From contig NC_079323.1 in the NCBI RefSeq assembly GCF_029931775.1, positions 31,452,882 to 31,516,881 of the forward strand: a stretch of DNA of 64,000 nt, written 5' to 3'. Source of the stretch: Euleptes europaea. Lineage: Eukaryota > Chordata > Lepidosauria > Squamata > Sphaerodactylidae. Below are positions 25,301 through 32,920 of the stretch, in pieces (positions within the stretch are counted from its first letter, which is position 1; each line of letters starts with the position of its first letter). The notes beneath the pieces are model-generated. The model worked only from the letters and a program-made list of their open reading frames with translations, ran no database searches and was not told the DNA's origin. Position numbers and translations under genes: made by a program.

Positions 25301-28300
25301 TCTTGGTGACCCTGCTGCTCTATGTCCGGATTTACATCGTGCTGAGGCAAAGGCAGCGGAAGCGAGTCCTCACGAGACAAGGCAGCCAGCGTGTCAAAAC
25401 CTGTTATAAACAGCAAGTATGGCCATGAACTGACTAATCAAGGCAGTGCTTCTCAGATGGCACAGAACTGGGCCCCTCTTTCGACACTAGTTAGATTTCC
25501 TGGCCCTACCCCAACTTGTTGGATTTCAGAGCCCACCTTCTGTACCTCCTCTGACACTCGCTTCCCAAATTCTGGCTCGCCATAACACCATTTTCACCCA
25601 ACTGGATTCCTACCAATACACCTTATCCTTCCTTTCCCCACTGCCTTCCTCAGTCACCCTCTGGGTGTTGTATATTTCAGCTGTCATCTGTTCAGCCTGT
25701 TACAGTCACTGCTCATGTACCATACACAATCCCCACTCACTCAGTTTGAATACTTTGTCAAACAGTGAGATCACTGGTTCCCAACCAGGGGTCCATGGAC
25801 CCCCAGGGGTCCGCGAGAACTAAATTAAGGTCCGCGAAACAAAGTTATAAACCCATAATAAATTAATATTTTCAATTAAAAGTTCTCTATTATAATATAT
25901 ATATAATCAAATATAATTCTAAGTTTAATGTTTAACTAACAGTTATGATTAAAGTTTATTTTCAAATTCCCGGAATTTTTATTTTGAACCTTGGGGTCCC
26001 TGCACCAAACAAAAAAGTCCTAGTGGTCCCTGGTCAAAAAAAGGTTGGGAACCACAGAGTGAGATGAATGCTCATCACAGTTCAGTCTGAATGTCCCACT
26101 GCTTCATGTCTCTTAGGTTTAACCCTCATCCCACACTTACACAGGGACAGGAGTTGAGACGTGCAGCCTTAAGACTCATGGCAGGAAAACGGCTCCATTT
26201 TCTGAACTGAAATCCTCTGGGGATTGTTATTTGACAAGGACTCAAAGAAAGAAAATTGTAGACTGTGTAGCTATAATTTCACTCTGAACAGAACGTCCCA
26301 TTTCTCTGCAAAAAAACCATAAACAGATCTTTCTGAGTAGTGTTTCAGATTCTTGAGCACAGGAGAAGCAGCTTTGGGTCAGTCTTGTCTCCTCAGTCAC
26401 TTTCCAGAGTTTCAGGGGGGAGGTCTTTCACAACACCTCCTACTGGAGCGTTTTAAGCTGAAGGCAAATGACAGCTTTTCAGAGAGTTGGAATGATATGA
26501 CACACTACATTTTCGGGCACTGTGTGTAACACTACCTCCGTTTTCAAAATAAAAAGTTGCTGACAGGACTAGAATCAGAAGTAGAGAAAATGGGAGTAGG
26601 AGGGTCGCTTACAGTTTTCTCCCCTGACCATTTCCCCCCCGCACCTCAAAATTATGCTCCCTCAATGCTTTGCCATCTGCAAAGATTGGGATTGCTCATA
26701 TCTTCTCTCCTGAAGATGGCAAAGCAGGCAGGGGAGTGATTTTGAGCAGAAAGGTGGCTGGAGGGGGAAAGGTTAAGTAGGCCCCCTCCCTCTTCCATTC
26801 TTCCACTCCTGATCAAAGCATACTGCAGCTGTTTTTCATTTTTTTAAAAAAATGGGAATTGGATACATGCATCTTTCATCTAACATGCAGTTTGGTCTTA
26901 AACAGTCGTGGTCCTTGGCACATGCACTCATTTCCTATGTCTCCCAGTCTTTCAGGTCCTTTCAATAACAGATCTGTTCTTAATGAAAGAGCAACCTGTG
27001 GGGATTCATGTGATTTCTTCACTTCAAAATTGTACTTTCCATTTTTAAAAAAATAATGGGCTTATACATATATAATGTATACATATGTCTGAGTTGTACT
27101 GTTTCCGTATTTAGGCTGGTTTGCGCTATTTTAATTAGTTAGGTTTCTACAATGGATCAGAGGACCTTGTGAGAACCGCACAAGCGTTGCCGATCTTCCT
27201 GACCTTCCCTGTTCCATATCCCAAAAAGTTTATTCCTGGTGTCACAAGACCCACATGGCGTAATAGCCATATAGATTGGAAGGCTGCATGGGGAGGAGGA
27301 AGGGAGCGATTATGTCCCCTTCCTCCTCTTCTGTCAGCTGATCTGCAATCACTCAAGAGGCAGAAGGGAGGGATTTTGCCTTTTTCCCTGACCTGGATGG
27401 CCCAGGCTAGCCTGATCTCGTTAGATCTCAGAAGCTAAGCAGGGTTGGCCCTGGTTAGTATTTGGATGGGAGACCACCAAGGAATACCAGGGTTGCTGTG
27501 CAGAGGAAGGCACTGGCAAACCACCTCTGTTAGTCTCTTGCCATGAAAACCCCAAAAGGGGTCGCCATAAGTCGGCTGTAACTTGACGGCACTTTACACA
27601 CACCCCTTCCCCTCTGCAACTGTCTAACCTGTGCGGCTGTTACTCTCTCTCTTCGTGTTCTCCTCCAGACCATGCATAATTGTGTGCTGTCCCCACTTAG
27701 TCATCTTTTTTTCTAAACTGAAACTTCCCCAACTCTTTTGCCTTTGCTTTTATTGATCGAGACCATTCACCTAGGTGTTGAAAAGGGCTTGTCAGAGCCT
27801 TTCTTCTATGAGGCTTCAGAGATCATAAATGGGTTCCTGTCCTGATTGTGGCCTCTTGTTTTCCAGCAACGTACAGAGATAAAAGCTTTACACCAGAGTC
27901 CTCCAGATGCCCTCTCATGTTGCTTGCAGCTGAAGAGTTCTGGCCAGAAACTGTCTACTGAAAAGAAGCCTCTGACGCCCACTGAACTGCAGCAATACTG
28001 CAGTTTCTGTCATGAGGCTTCCGTCTCCAGTACAGGGAATAAAGAGGCCATCGACCTAAAGTTGAGGAAGAAAACCTCCTGCTTAGAGGTGCGCAAACTC
28101 AACAATGGCCAAACGGCGACCTCTTTAAGACTACCTTCCCAGCAGCATCGGGCAGTACAGCTCAGAGAGAGGAAGGCCACCCAAATGCTAGCTATAGTTC
28201 TGGGTAAGTAGAGACATTTCCTCCCCTTTGAAAGAGCAGTTTGCAAAGCAATGGGGCATGGGAGATGTGTAGGGTTGCCAACCTCCAGGTACTCTCTGGA

Positions 28301-31228
28301 GATCTCCTGCTATTACAACTAGTCTCCAGCCGATAGAGATCAGTTCCCCTGGAGAAAATGGCCACTTTGGCAATTGGATTCCGTGGCACTGAAGTCCCTC
28401 CCCTCCCCAAACCCTGCCCTCCTCAGTCTCTGACCCAAAAATCTCCAGGTATTTCCCAACCCGGAGCTGGCAACCCTAGAGATGCGCATTACAGCTTCCC
28501 AATTTGTTTTTAATGGCAAGCCGCTGTGGATTTGATTGGAAGAGGAGTGGGGTGAGCTGATTAACTCTTACCTGCTTTCCCACTCAAAACTGATACACAA
28601 ATCCAAGCTCCTTTTCTACCCATGGGGGAAAAGATATGGGCATTGGGTGTTTTCAACCAAGGGTTTGAAAAACAGCTTTTCAGGCCAGAAACAGCAGGCA
28701 TGGAAATAATAATGCAGCCATTTCTCCACTCAGTTCTGTCTTTTAAAAATTGGGTGACTTTGCATACATCTTCTATGCAATATTTGTTATGGATACTAAC
28801 AAATAAATTCATAAGAATAAAAAAAGCTCGGCTGCAACAAACCAAGGATCTGTTGTGGAGTTTCTGCCACCTGTGGGGAAGGGGGTGGCCATTACTTAAA
28901 GCAGGTACATGAAATCCAAAAGTCTGACTGTTTTAAAGCAATGCATTACTCATGAGTAGGACTGCCAACCTTCAGGTGGCACCTGTAGATCTCCTATTAT
29001 TACAATTGATCTATGGGGGACCAAGATCAGTTCCCCTGAAGAAAATGGCTGCTTTGGAGGGTGGACTCTCTCCTGGTACTATACCCTGCTGAGTTCCCCC
29101 CCAAACCCCACCCTTCCTAGATTCCACCCCCCAAAATCTCCAGGCAACCCTACCCACAAGGTTGTATGGTGAAAGATCAGTCTTTTCAGTGATCATTCTG
29201 TACAGGTACCCATCTTCTGACTGAAGAGGTGAGAAGCTTATTCCATGTCTCGGTGAAAATCTTCTAGCCCAGCCAATGATCACTCTGTGTTGTCTTTTAA
29301 GAACTTTATTTTAAAATCACTCTAGTTACCTGAACAGATATAATAAACAAAAATCACAATTATAGCAAAAACTCTAGAAAATGTAAATAAATAAAAAGCA
29401 TGTATGTCATTCTCCTACCTAGCCTACATTTAAAAATGAAATGTAGTTTCTAAAATTCTTACCAAGTCTTTTCAGAAAAGATAATATCATCTCACCACAA
29501 ACCAGATCTGAGTGATTCTGGGTTTTAGTGTGTGACTGTCTTATGTAGACATAATTTTGTGAGCCTCACATGACTTTATTAAACTGTCTAATTTGTTTTC
29601 TCCAAATTTGTAGACACCTCTGAGCATTCCAAATAATAATTGTTGCATTACTCTGTTCCATTTGTTCTAGAATTTATTCAGGGCATAAAGCCATTGATTC
29701 ATATGTCATTCTTTTCAAAGCTGAAAACTATAAGTTAAGTAGAACAGTGAACAATGCATTTTTGCAGATTTTCACAAAAACCTAAAAGCAAACTCTCAGG
29801 TCTACTATGTCAAAACACAAAATGTTAAAATACACAACAGATCCCTCTAATCCAGTGCCCTGGATCCCACAGTGGCCAACAAGATGTCACAGACCTCTTT
29901 CACTATACCTCTCCCAGGCAACTAGTATTCTGTAAGATGCCACTTCTGAAGATGGCTAATAACTGGTGATAGACTGTCCCCTGTAAACATAAGGGACAGA
30001 TCTCTTATCTAAACAGATTTTATATGTCAGTTTAGTCATTATAGGTGTGTGGTTTCTCACTAAATATTTAGCTTAACCCATGTTTTACTGTGCCTCCACA
30101 CCTAAAGAAGAAGATTTTTAAACCCTCTTTTCTCTGCCTTTAAAGAGTCTCAAAGTGGCTTACAATCACCATCCCTTCTCCTCCCCACAACAGACACCTG
30201 GTGAGGGAGGTGGGGCTGAGAGAGTTCTGAGAGAACGGTGATAGCCCAAGGTCACTCAGCCGACTTAATGTGGAGGAATGGGGAATCAGACCCGGTTCTC
30301 CAGATTCGAGTCCACTGCTCATGTGGAGAATAAAACCCAGTTCTCCAGATTAGAGTCCACCGCTCTTAACCACTACGCCACGCTGGTTGAGGAATGGCCC
30401 TGCAAGGGCATTTCACATTTGACACTAAATAAAGCCTTTGGAACTACATTCAGTAATCCAAACATAAAAGTTATGTGTGTGCGTGGTTTTTAACCCATTC
30501 TCGTCCCCTTTCATTCCTGCTTTAAGAACATTCACACATGAGCCCAAATCTATAGTGTTTGATTTTATCCCATCCTTCCTCTAAGTAGCTCATGGCCACA
30601 TACATGATTCTACTTTCTTCCATTTTATGATCAGAAAAACCCTGTGAGTGATTTTCTAAGACAGAATTTTATGCCCTTCTTAGTGTCTCCCATGGACTTA
30701 GAAGGGTGTACCTCTGTTACTTAGGATGGCACTATCAGTGAGTTTCATGGCAGAATGGGAATTTGACCCTGGCTTTCCCTAATTCTAGTCCAACCCTCTA
30801 CCACGCTGGTTCTCACAAACAGCCAAAGTAATCTGAAAGGCAATCCCATGATACCTCCACTGTAATGCAAAACTCTTCACAGTGTATTTTCAACATGCCA
30901 GTTTGGTCATCTGAGTTAGCGCACAGGTGAATGATTTGGGATATATGGTTTGTGTTAGGAAGGATTTAGAACTTGGTTGAAGCCCCGTTGAGCCAAAGTA
31001 ATGATGGTCTGTCCTTCTCCTTTAATCCTAGGGACATTCATAGTCTGCTGGCTGCCGTTTTTCTTAACTCATATATTGAACACCTACTGCCAAGCCTGTC
31101 ACATCTCCCCAGAACTGTATGGAGCCACTACATGGCTTGGCTATGTAAACAGTGCCCTCAACCCCATCATCTACACCACCTTCAACAGTGAGTTCCGCAA
31201 AGCTTTTCTCAAGATCTTATATTGCTGA
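4105..31228 (+). CDS. DRD3: DRD3, D3 dopamine receptor (whole gene span, six coding exons joined)
   Basis: Class A G-protein-coupled receptor of the D2-like group; the family couples to Gi/o at the plasma membrane of neurons. Joining 4105-4386, 22297-22409, 24798-24940, 25226-25416, 27867-28203 and 31032-31228 gives 1263 nt with no internal stop, hence 420 residues against 400 in human D3. Visible hallmarks: N51 (TM1), D79 (TM2), amine-binding D114 (TM3), DRY at 131-133, TM5 serines S196/S197/S200, CWLP at 361-364 with FF and H369 in TM6, NPIIY at 399-403, and a terminal Cys as in D2-like receptors. C107 and C185 should form the extracellular disulphide. N12, N23 and N101 are N-glycosylation sequons. 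Residue numbers run about 4 above human up to TM5 and about 20 above in TM6, so the extra length lies in the third intracellular loop. All splice junctions are canonical. It appears to be a functional single-copy host gene. Confidence 0.96.
4387..5269. other. DRD3 intron 1, first part; nothing recognised
   Basis: AT-rich intronic sequence without a recognisable exon or repeat boundary. Confidence 0.4.
5270..5570 (+). repeat. Likely non-LTR retrotransposon 3' remnant (L2/CR1-like)
   Basis: The segment ends in GAGATATAAATGTG followed by a short AAATAAATAAATA tail. This is the kind of 3' terminus seen on L2-like LINEs in reptiles, where a 'gatataaat' motif precedes the tail. No coding part was recognised, so the family assignment is weak. 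Confidence 0.4.
5756..6863 (+). promoter_or_regulatory. L1 5' UTR / putative internal promoter
   Basis: This 1.1-kb stretch lies between the left target duplication and ORF1 and is less AT-rich than the ORFs. By analogy with other full-length L1s it should hold the internal RNA polymerase II promoter. No specific factor site was assigned. Confidence 0.55.
6864..7775 (+). CDS. L1 ORF1 protein (RNA-binding chaperone)
   Basis: Intact 303-residue frame. Roughly residues 1-115 form a Gln/Lys/Met-rich heptad pattern typical of the trimerising coiled coil. From about 118 the NLRLRNFPD segment starts the RRM-like domain, followed by a C-terminal domain beginning near [11 protein letters not shown]. 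The extreme C-terminus is a Glu-rich run. L1 ORF1p family members bind L1 RNA as trimers in the cytoplasmic RNP and act as nucleic-acid chaperones in target-primed reverse transcription. The start ATG at 6864 has A at -3 relative to A+1 (GCTATGG context is moderate). ORF2 starts 32 bp after its stop. It lacks introns and reads open, which fits a young element. Confidence 0.92.
   Translation: MDKKLQDMLAKQTEATTKQFEQMSTQMAQLTSMMTNLGQASQAINHKLDVVTGDLKEVKTQMSTMQSDMQAMDSSIKKVMEEHKDTKKKLASQEKQIETIQLNQTAVKDQIAMMEMRVRETNLRLRNFPDMMGDNKETAVPNLAYLFQMDEQELNQAINRVYRIPLPARMKRSKPRDLMIVFYDTRIKDKIMKMHYDNPVSAGDTPLILLKDIPRHLLSQRNNYKEFVSVLKANGIKYRWIMPQGLAFTYKEMKMTITSTADVGKFLRKYKSDLKGLTGDQKEEEEEQEEEEESQGAVGGTKL
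7808..11553 (+). pseudogene. L1 ORF2: endonuclease and reverse transcriptase, one frame change
   Basis: The first part (7808-10741, 977 residues) carries the APE-type endonuclease from the N-terminus (SWNVNG, LQETH, MGDLNG, SRIDMIW, SDHNP near residue 224) and the L1-clade reverse transcriptase ([37 protein letters not shown] at 694-697). After a TAA at 10739-10741 the homologous frame continues at a different phase through 11553. That part includes a C-x2-C-x8-H-x4-C cysteine motif near 11131. The phase change maps to the G4/A5 homopolymer stretch at about 10723-10731 and fits a one-base length change, so an assembly error is possible. Taken together the ORF spans about 1250 codons, close to usual L1 ORF2 length. 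As written the C-terminal domain is uncoupled, so the copy would be expected to be inactive. Confidence 0.92.
11554..11861 (+). terminator. L1 3' UTR, poly(A) signal and tail
   Basis: AT-rich 3' UTR with AATAAA near 11837-11842, followed by an A-run ending at 11861. The right target duplication follows directly. This marks the retrotransposition 3' junction. Confidence 0.85.
11885..13580. other. DRD3 intron 1, stretch without recognised features
   Basis: The sequence right of the L1 continues the pre-insertion DNA. No exon or repeat family was recognised. Confidence 0.4.
13590..13793 (+). repeat. LINE 3'-end-like remnant with (AATG)n microsatellite
   Basis: A segment reading CTGTAAATCACCTTGGGTGC resembles the conserved 3' UTR end of L2-like LINEs and runs into an (AATG)n tract at about 13751-13792. 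The microsatellite is certain; the LINE assignment is tentative. Confidence 0.5.
13794..15967. other. DRD3 intron 1, stretch without recognised features
   Basis: Only simple sequence is evident, such as TTAATTAA-type repeats at about 15258-15290. A 153-residue minus-strand open frame (13929-14390) has no recognisable similarity and is not annotated. Confidence 0.4.
15968..16195 (+). mobile_element. tRNA-derived SINE (alanine-type head, CR1-like tail)
   Basis: The head reads GGGGCTGTGGCTCAGTGG..TAGAGC (pol III A box) and GGTTCAATCCC (B box, about 16023-16033), as in a tRNA gene. The body includes CTGGAGAGCCGCTGCCGGTC, and the 3' part, GATGGACCAAGGG..TATAAGGCAGCTTCATGTG, resembles the tails of CR1-mobilised reptile SINEs. 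Related copies are at 35305-35520 and, in part, at 40025-40095. Confidence 0.85.
16410..16644 (-). mobile_element. tRNA-derived SINE, Sauria type with BovB-like tail (minus strand)
   Basis: In minus orientation it starts GGGAGCCAGCATGGTGTAGTG (A-box region), has the B box GGTTCGATTCCCC, then CCAGCTGGGTGAA. It ends in the GGCTGCGACTTGATGGCATTTTACA tail that matches the BovB 3' end. A hAT-type MITE sits immediately at its tRNA-like end. Confidence 0.8.
16645..16767 (+). mobile_element. hAT-type MITE, internally deleted copy (TSD CCCATAAC)
   Basis: Starts TAGGGTTGCCAACCTCCAGG and ends ..GGTAACTCTA. It is flanked by identical 8-bp repeats CCCATAAC (16637-16644 and 16768-16775). It lacks the right half seen in 209-bp copies, but the target duplication proves the unit is bounded here. 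Confidence 0.85.
17085..17640 (+). mobile_element. hAT-type MITE carrying a nested 0.36-kb segment (TSD ACACAACT)
   Basis: TAGGGTTGCCA at 17085 and ACCTGGCAACCCTA ending at 17640 are flanked by perfect ACACAACT repeats (17077-17084 and 17641-17648). The left 23 bp and right about 175 bp match the 209-bp family. The middle is foreign. Confidence 0.9.
17108..17466. repeat. Unidentified segment inside the MITE, with (GCCAT)n
   Basis: About 360 bp, AT-rich, replaces about 10 bp of the MITE (AGCTGGAGA is missing). It contains a short (GCCAT)n run at about 17352-17378. No terminal repeats, target duplication or coding potential were recognised. Confidence 0.6.
18527..19350. mobile_element. Non-autonomous DNA element with 16-bp TIRs, split by a MITE
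   Basis: TGGTCATTTATGCATG at 18527-18542 is matched in inverted form by CATGCATAAATGA at 19118-19130, continued by CCA at 19348-19350 once the inserted MITE and its duplication are removed. Without the MITE the unit is about 607 bp. Inside are two direct repeats of a GCCAAT(C/T)ACAAAGCAGCAT block (about 18763 and 18998). No clear target duplication was seen at the outer ends, so the superfamily is open. Confidence 0.6.
19131..19339 (+). mobile_element. hAT-type MITE, 209 bp, complete (TSD ATAAATGA)
   Basis: Best example of the family. TAGGGTTGCCA at the left and TGGCAACCCTA at the right form 11-bp terminal inverted repeats, flanked by perfect 8-bp repeats ATAAATGA (19123-19130 and 19340-19347). 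Eight-base duplications are diagnostic of the hAT superfamily. There is no coding capacity. Confidence 0.93.
20085..20865 (+). mobile_element. LINE 3' fragment (L2-like clade), ORF2 C-terminus plus 3' UTR
   Basis: The translated left part contains [10 protein letters not shown] and, in a neighbouring frame, [17 protein letters not shown]. Both fit the conserved C-terminal tail of L2-like LINE polyproteins (typically 'ITPVLxxLHWLPV' and 'FxxAAPxLWNSLPxxIR'). The 3' UTR ends in GCCCTGAGCCCGGATTGA..GGCGGGCTATATATG and an AAATAAAATAAA tail. It is frameshifted and 5'-truncated. Confidence 0.75.
20927..21231 (-). mobile_element. tRNA-derived SINE with internal box-B duplication (minus strand)
   Basis: In minus orientation: GAGAGCCAGCATGGTGTAGTG head, then two consecutive versions of an about 50-bp block holding a B-box-like GGTTTGATTCCCC or its degraded form, the CAGCTGGGTGACCTTGGGC body, and a GTCGGCATATAAAAA tail ending in TCTTCTTC. 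Confidence 0.85.
21255..21569 (+). mobile_element. Solo LTR fossil, about 315 bp (TSD GCCAT)
   Basis: The unit starts TGTTGTG and ends TTAACA. It is flanked by perfect 5-bp repeats GCCAT (21250-21254 and 21570-21574). Promoter-like ATTGG boxes, a CATATAA TATA-like element near 21456 and AATAAA near 21508 give a U3-R-U5 order on the + strand. No internal region is present, so it is a solo LTR of an ERV or Gypsy-type element. Moderately old. Confidence 0.82.
21879..22089 (+). mobile_element. hAT-type MITE, 211 bp (TSD TTTGTGAT)
   Basis: TAGGGTTACCA at the left and TGGCAACCCTA at the right, with perfect TTTGTGAT repeats at 21871-21878 and 22090-22097. It lies only about 200 bp upstream of DRD3 exon 2. 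Confidence 0.92.
22297..22409 (+). CDS. DRD3: DRD3 coding exon 2 (ECL1, TM3)
   Basis: Encodes residues 95-131 and two bases of R132. The first extracellular loop has the sequon N101-F-S and C107, the disulphide cysteine. TM3 has the amine-binding Asp (D114 in VTMDVMMCT), and the exon ends inside the DRY motif (SID then AG of the Arg codon). Acceptor ATATGCAG, donor GTAAGAAC, length 113 bp. Sequence is near-identical to mammalian D3 here. Confidence 0.96.
22410..24797. other. DRD3 intron 2
   Basis: About 2.4 kb. It holds a perfect 18-bp inverted repeat (22911-22928 and 22961-22978), a G-run at about 23267-23277 followed by CAAACAAA-type repeats, and a CG/CA-alternating tract at about 24697-24721. 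No exon was found besides the flanking ones. Confidence 0.6.
24798..24940 (+). CDS. DRD3: DRD3 coding exon 3 (ICL2, TM4)
   Basis: Completes R132 and encodes Y133 to T179 plus the first base of residue 180. The second intracellular loop reads [11 protein letters not shown] as in D2-like receptors, TM4 has the conserved Trp ([15 protein letters not shown]), and the exon ends in the FNTT of ECL2. Acceptor ACCTTGCAG, donor GTAATG, length 143 bp. Confidence 0.96.
25226..25416 (+). CDS. DRD3: DRD3 coding exon 4 (ECL2, TM5, start of ICL3)
   Basis: Encodes the rest of residue 180 (Glu, where human has Gly) to Q243. C185 is the second disulphide cysteine. TM5 carries S196, S197 and S200, which contact catechol hydroxyls in the family, and the exon ends in the basic start of ICL3 ([12 protein letters not shown]). 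Acceptor CTCCCTTCAG, donor GTATGG (weaker than consensus), length 191 bp. Intron 3 upstream is only 285 bp. Confidence 0.95.
25772..26057 (+). mobile_element. hAT MITE of a second family, 286 bp (TSD AGTGAGAT)
   Basis: Left end CACTGGTTCCCAACC and right end GGTTGGGAACCACAG are inverted repeats of the classic hAT type. Identical AGTGAGAT repeats flank it (25764-25771 and 26058-26065). AT-rich interior, no coding capacity. It lies in DRD3 intron 4. Confidence 0.93.
26066..27388. other. DRD3 intron 4, stretch without recognised features
   Basis: No exon or repeat family was recognised. Confidence 0.4.
27389..27602 (+). mobile_element. 5S rRNA-derived SINE with BovB-like tail
   Basis: The head matches the 3' two thirds of 5S rRNA: CCTGATCTCGTTAGATCT, AGAAGCTAAGCAGGGT, TTGGATGGGAGACC, including the internal pol III control region. 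The tail reads AAAAGGGGTCGCCATAAGTC..CTTGACGGCACTTTACACAC, which matches the 3' end of the BovB LINE at 53236-54461. This is the SINE3-type arrangement. Confidence 0.92.
27867..28203 (+). CDS. DRD3: DRD3 coding exon 5 (third intracellular loop, start of TM6)
   Basis: Encodes residues 244-355 plus one base of G356. The N-terminal about 70 residues ([13 protein letters not shown] onward, Cys- and Lys-rich) are poorly conserved against mammals. The C-terminal part is unmistakable: [17 protein letters not shown], then [15 protein letters not shown] entering TM6. Acceptor TTTTCCAG, donor GTAAGT. At 337 bp it accounts for the longer ICL3 of this receptor. Confidence 0.94.
28270..28478 (+). mobile_element. 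hAT-type MITE, 209 bp (TSD GAGATGTG/GAGATGCG)
   Basis: TAGGGTTGCCA at the left and CTGGCAACCCTA at the right, flanked by 8-bp repeats differing at one base (28262-28269 and 28479-28486). The 3' end carries a CCAGGTATTTCCCAAC variant. It lies 66 bp past the DRD3 exon 5 donor. Confidence 0.88.
28957..29152 (+). mobile_element. Older relative of the hAT-type MITE
   Basis: TAGGACTGCCAACC start and CAGGCAACCCTA end with diverged interior. The flanks CTCATGAG and CCCACAAG agree at 5 of 8 bases, all differences being transitions, consistent with an aged duplication. Confidence 0.7.
30108..30388 (-). mobile_element. tRNA-derived SINE with internal box-B duplication (minus strand)
   Basis: In minus orientation: CCAGCGTGGCGTAGTGGTTA head, two consecutive box-B blocks (about 30319-30365 and 30267-30318), CTGAGTGACCTTGGGC body, and a diverged tail ending in TCTTCTT. 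Same subfamily as 20927-21231. Confidence 0.82.
30738..30815 (-). repeat. Sauria-type SINE head fragment (minus strand)
   Basis: Contains the reverse complement of GAACCAGCGTGGTAGAGGGT and a CTAGAATTAGGGAAAGCCAG body. Truncated; family placement tentative. Confidence 0.5.
31032..31228 (+). CDS. DRD3: DRD3 coding exon 6 (TM6, TM7, helix 8, stop)
   Basis: Encodes the rest of G356 to C420 and TGA at 31226-31228. [12 protein letters not shown] (TM6 toggle Trp, aromatic cluster, His), ECL3 with [21 protein letters not shown] (TM7 with NPxxY) and a short helix 8 ending ..FLKILYC. The terminal Cys is palmitoylated in D2-like receptors. Acceptor TTAATCCTAG. Confidence 0.96.
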
Positions 31229-32920
31229 AAGCTTGGAGAATGACACAACATTACCTTCCAGGCAGATGTGGCAGCTGAGGTGGCGCTGTGTGCGCATGAC
31301 TGGATTTTTGTCAGCCATCAATGAACCAGGAGGAGGGAGAACATGGGACTTTTCTTCACTCCCATTTCCTTGGGTTTACTCCAGCAATGCTTCTACAACA
31401 ATAGTAGTCATGTGTCCCATGTTAAATATTGATGCTGAAAGGATCCACATGAGTTATTAGCATGTTTAAGAAACCTCCATTACAAGTCTTTCCAGGCAGC
31501 GCCAGGAGGCACCACTGTTGCTCCAGCACATGGAACTTTAAAAGGGCAAAGTTCTATGAACTTTTCATCCAAGGGATATGTATCATATTATGAACAATTC
31601 TGAAAAGATTCCTATAGGAATTGTTGATCAAGAAAATCTGAAGCATTTACACCCAGTATTTGAAGTGTAGCGCATCCATTAGTTGCAATAGCAAGACTTC
31701 AGCCAACTGTGAACTGTATAACAGATTGTGATTGCCCTCAATTCTGCCCACTACTGTGTATCAAAACATATCATGCTGATCAGTAGGGCACGTGCAAAGA
31801 GGAGTCTTTGAAGTGGGTTTCATTCACTGAAATAGCCTCACTTAGATTTTTACTAGCTCTCTGCTGGAAAACTGTAGCGGATGCTGCCAAGTAGATAAAG
31901 CAAAAAGAGCAGCTTTAACAACACTAACGCTCAAGGTGTATTTTAATGCTTTAAAACATCACACATTCTTTGAGTGTTTGCAGCATACACTTTACTTGGA
32001 AATATATCCAGCCAATTTCAGTGGGTCTTCTAAGTACTGTATTTACATCAGGGTGCTAGACAAAGATGAAGATGCTTTATGCTAAGATTATATGGATCTA
32101 ACTGAAAAGAAGTTCCCCAGATGTGATTTGTTCCAATTAGCTTGGTAGTAGTTTTCAAGATTAAAATAGTTGTGCTAGAGAGTTGTACAGGGAATGTGAT
32201 TTGAATGGAAATAGAAAATGGTTCTCCTTTTCAATGTTAGATGTTTGGTAGCATGAAAACCTAGAGAGAGGGAGCTGTGTGCCATAAGCAGCAAGTGTAG
32301 CTTATTTGTTTCCAACACAAAGCTCTGCAATCACTAAACTAATTGTCTATATCTCTCGAATGCCCGTGGCATTTAAGAACATGCTATTTAATTTCATAAA
32401 AGTTACCCATGGACTTTGGCGTTCCAGTTCTTTCAAGTCCCCGCTAGAACTCAGATGCCTGGTTCAAAACTGATCTACCTCTTTGGCATCAGAACAGGTA
32501 CATCAGTTGCATCTAGAGAGGCCATAAGGCAAGCATCAGAGAAAATCAAACAATTGGAGCAGATCGGCCAGGCAGAGTTTGGCAACTAGAAAGATCAGAG
32601 GCCAAGGAGACGGAAAAAGTGAAAAAGGTTAAAGCACAAGGAAAGACAGAGAACAAAGAAATGCCGCCTGTTATACTGACAGCGCCTTTTCTAGCAGACA
32701 TGGACTCTTCGCTGACTGGAAGCTAGATGTTCCAGTTGTCTGCACCAATATAATTCTGCCCAGTTCTGTACAAGTACAACCATTTGTAAGGACCTGAACG
32801 TAGAGGACTTTCTCGGTTTGTGATCTTTGATTGATCTTTTTCTCCACATAGCAAATAAATTTGCATCAGACAGCAGGTACCCTTTCAATTATTCTGAATA
32901 AATACACATGCACTCACCCC
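31229..32920 (+). other. DRD3: Probable DRD3 3' UTR and possible poly(A) signal
   Basis: No recognised repeat interrupts this stretch. AATAAA at about 32897 is the first good + strand poly(A) hexamer after the stop; another lies at about 33841. The true 3' end cannot be set without transcript data. Confidence 0.35.

Noticed and set aside
27410-27498. 5S rRNA-like sequence
   Set aside because: The 5' third of 5S rRNA is missing and a SINE tail follows; the same arrangement recurs at 44158 and 43089, so it is a SINE head and not a 5S gene.
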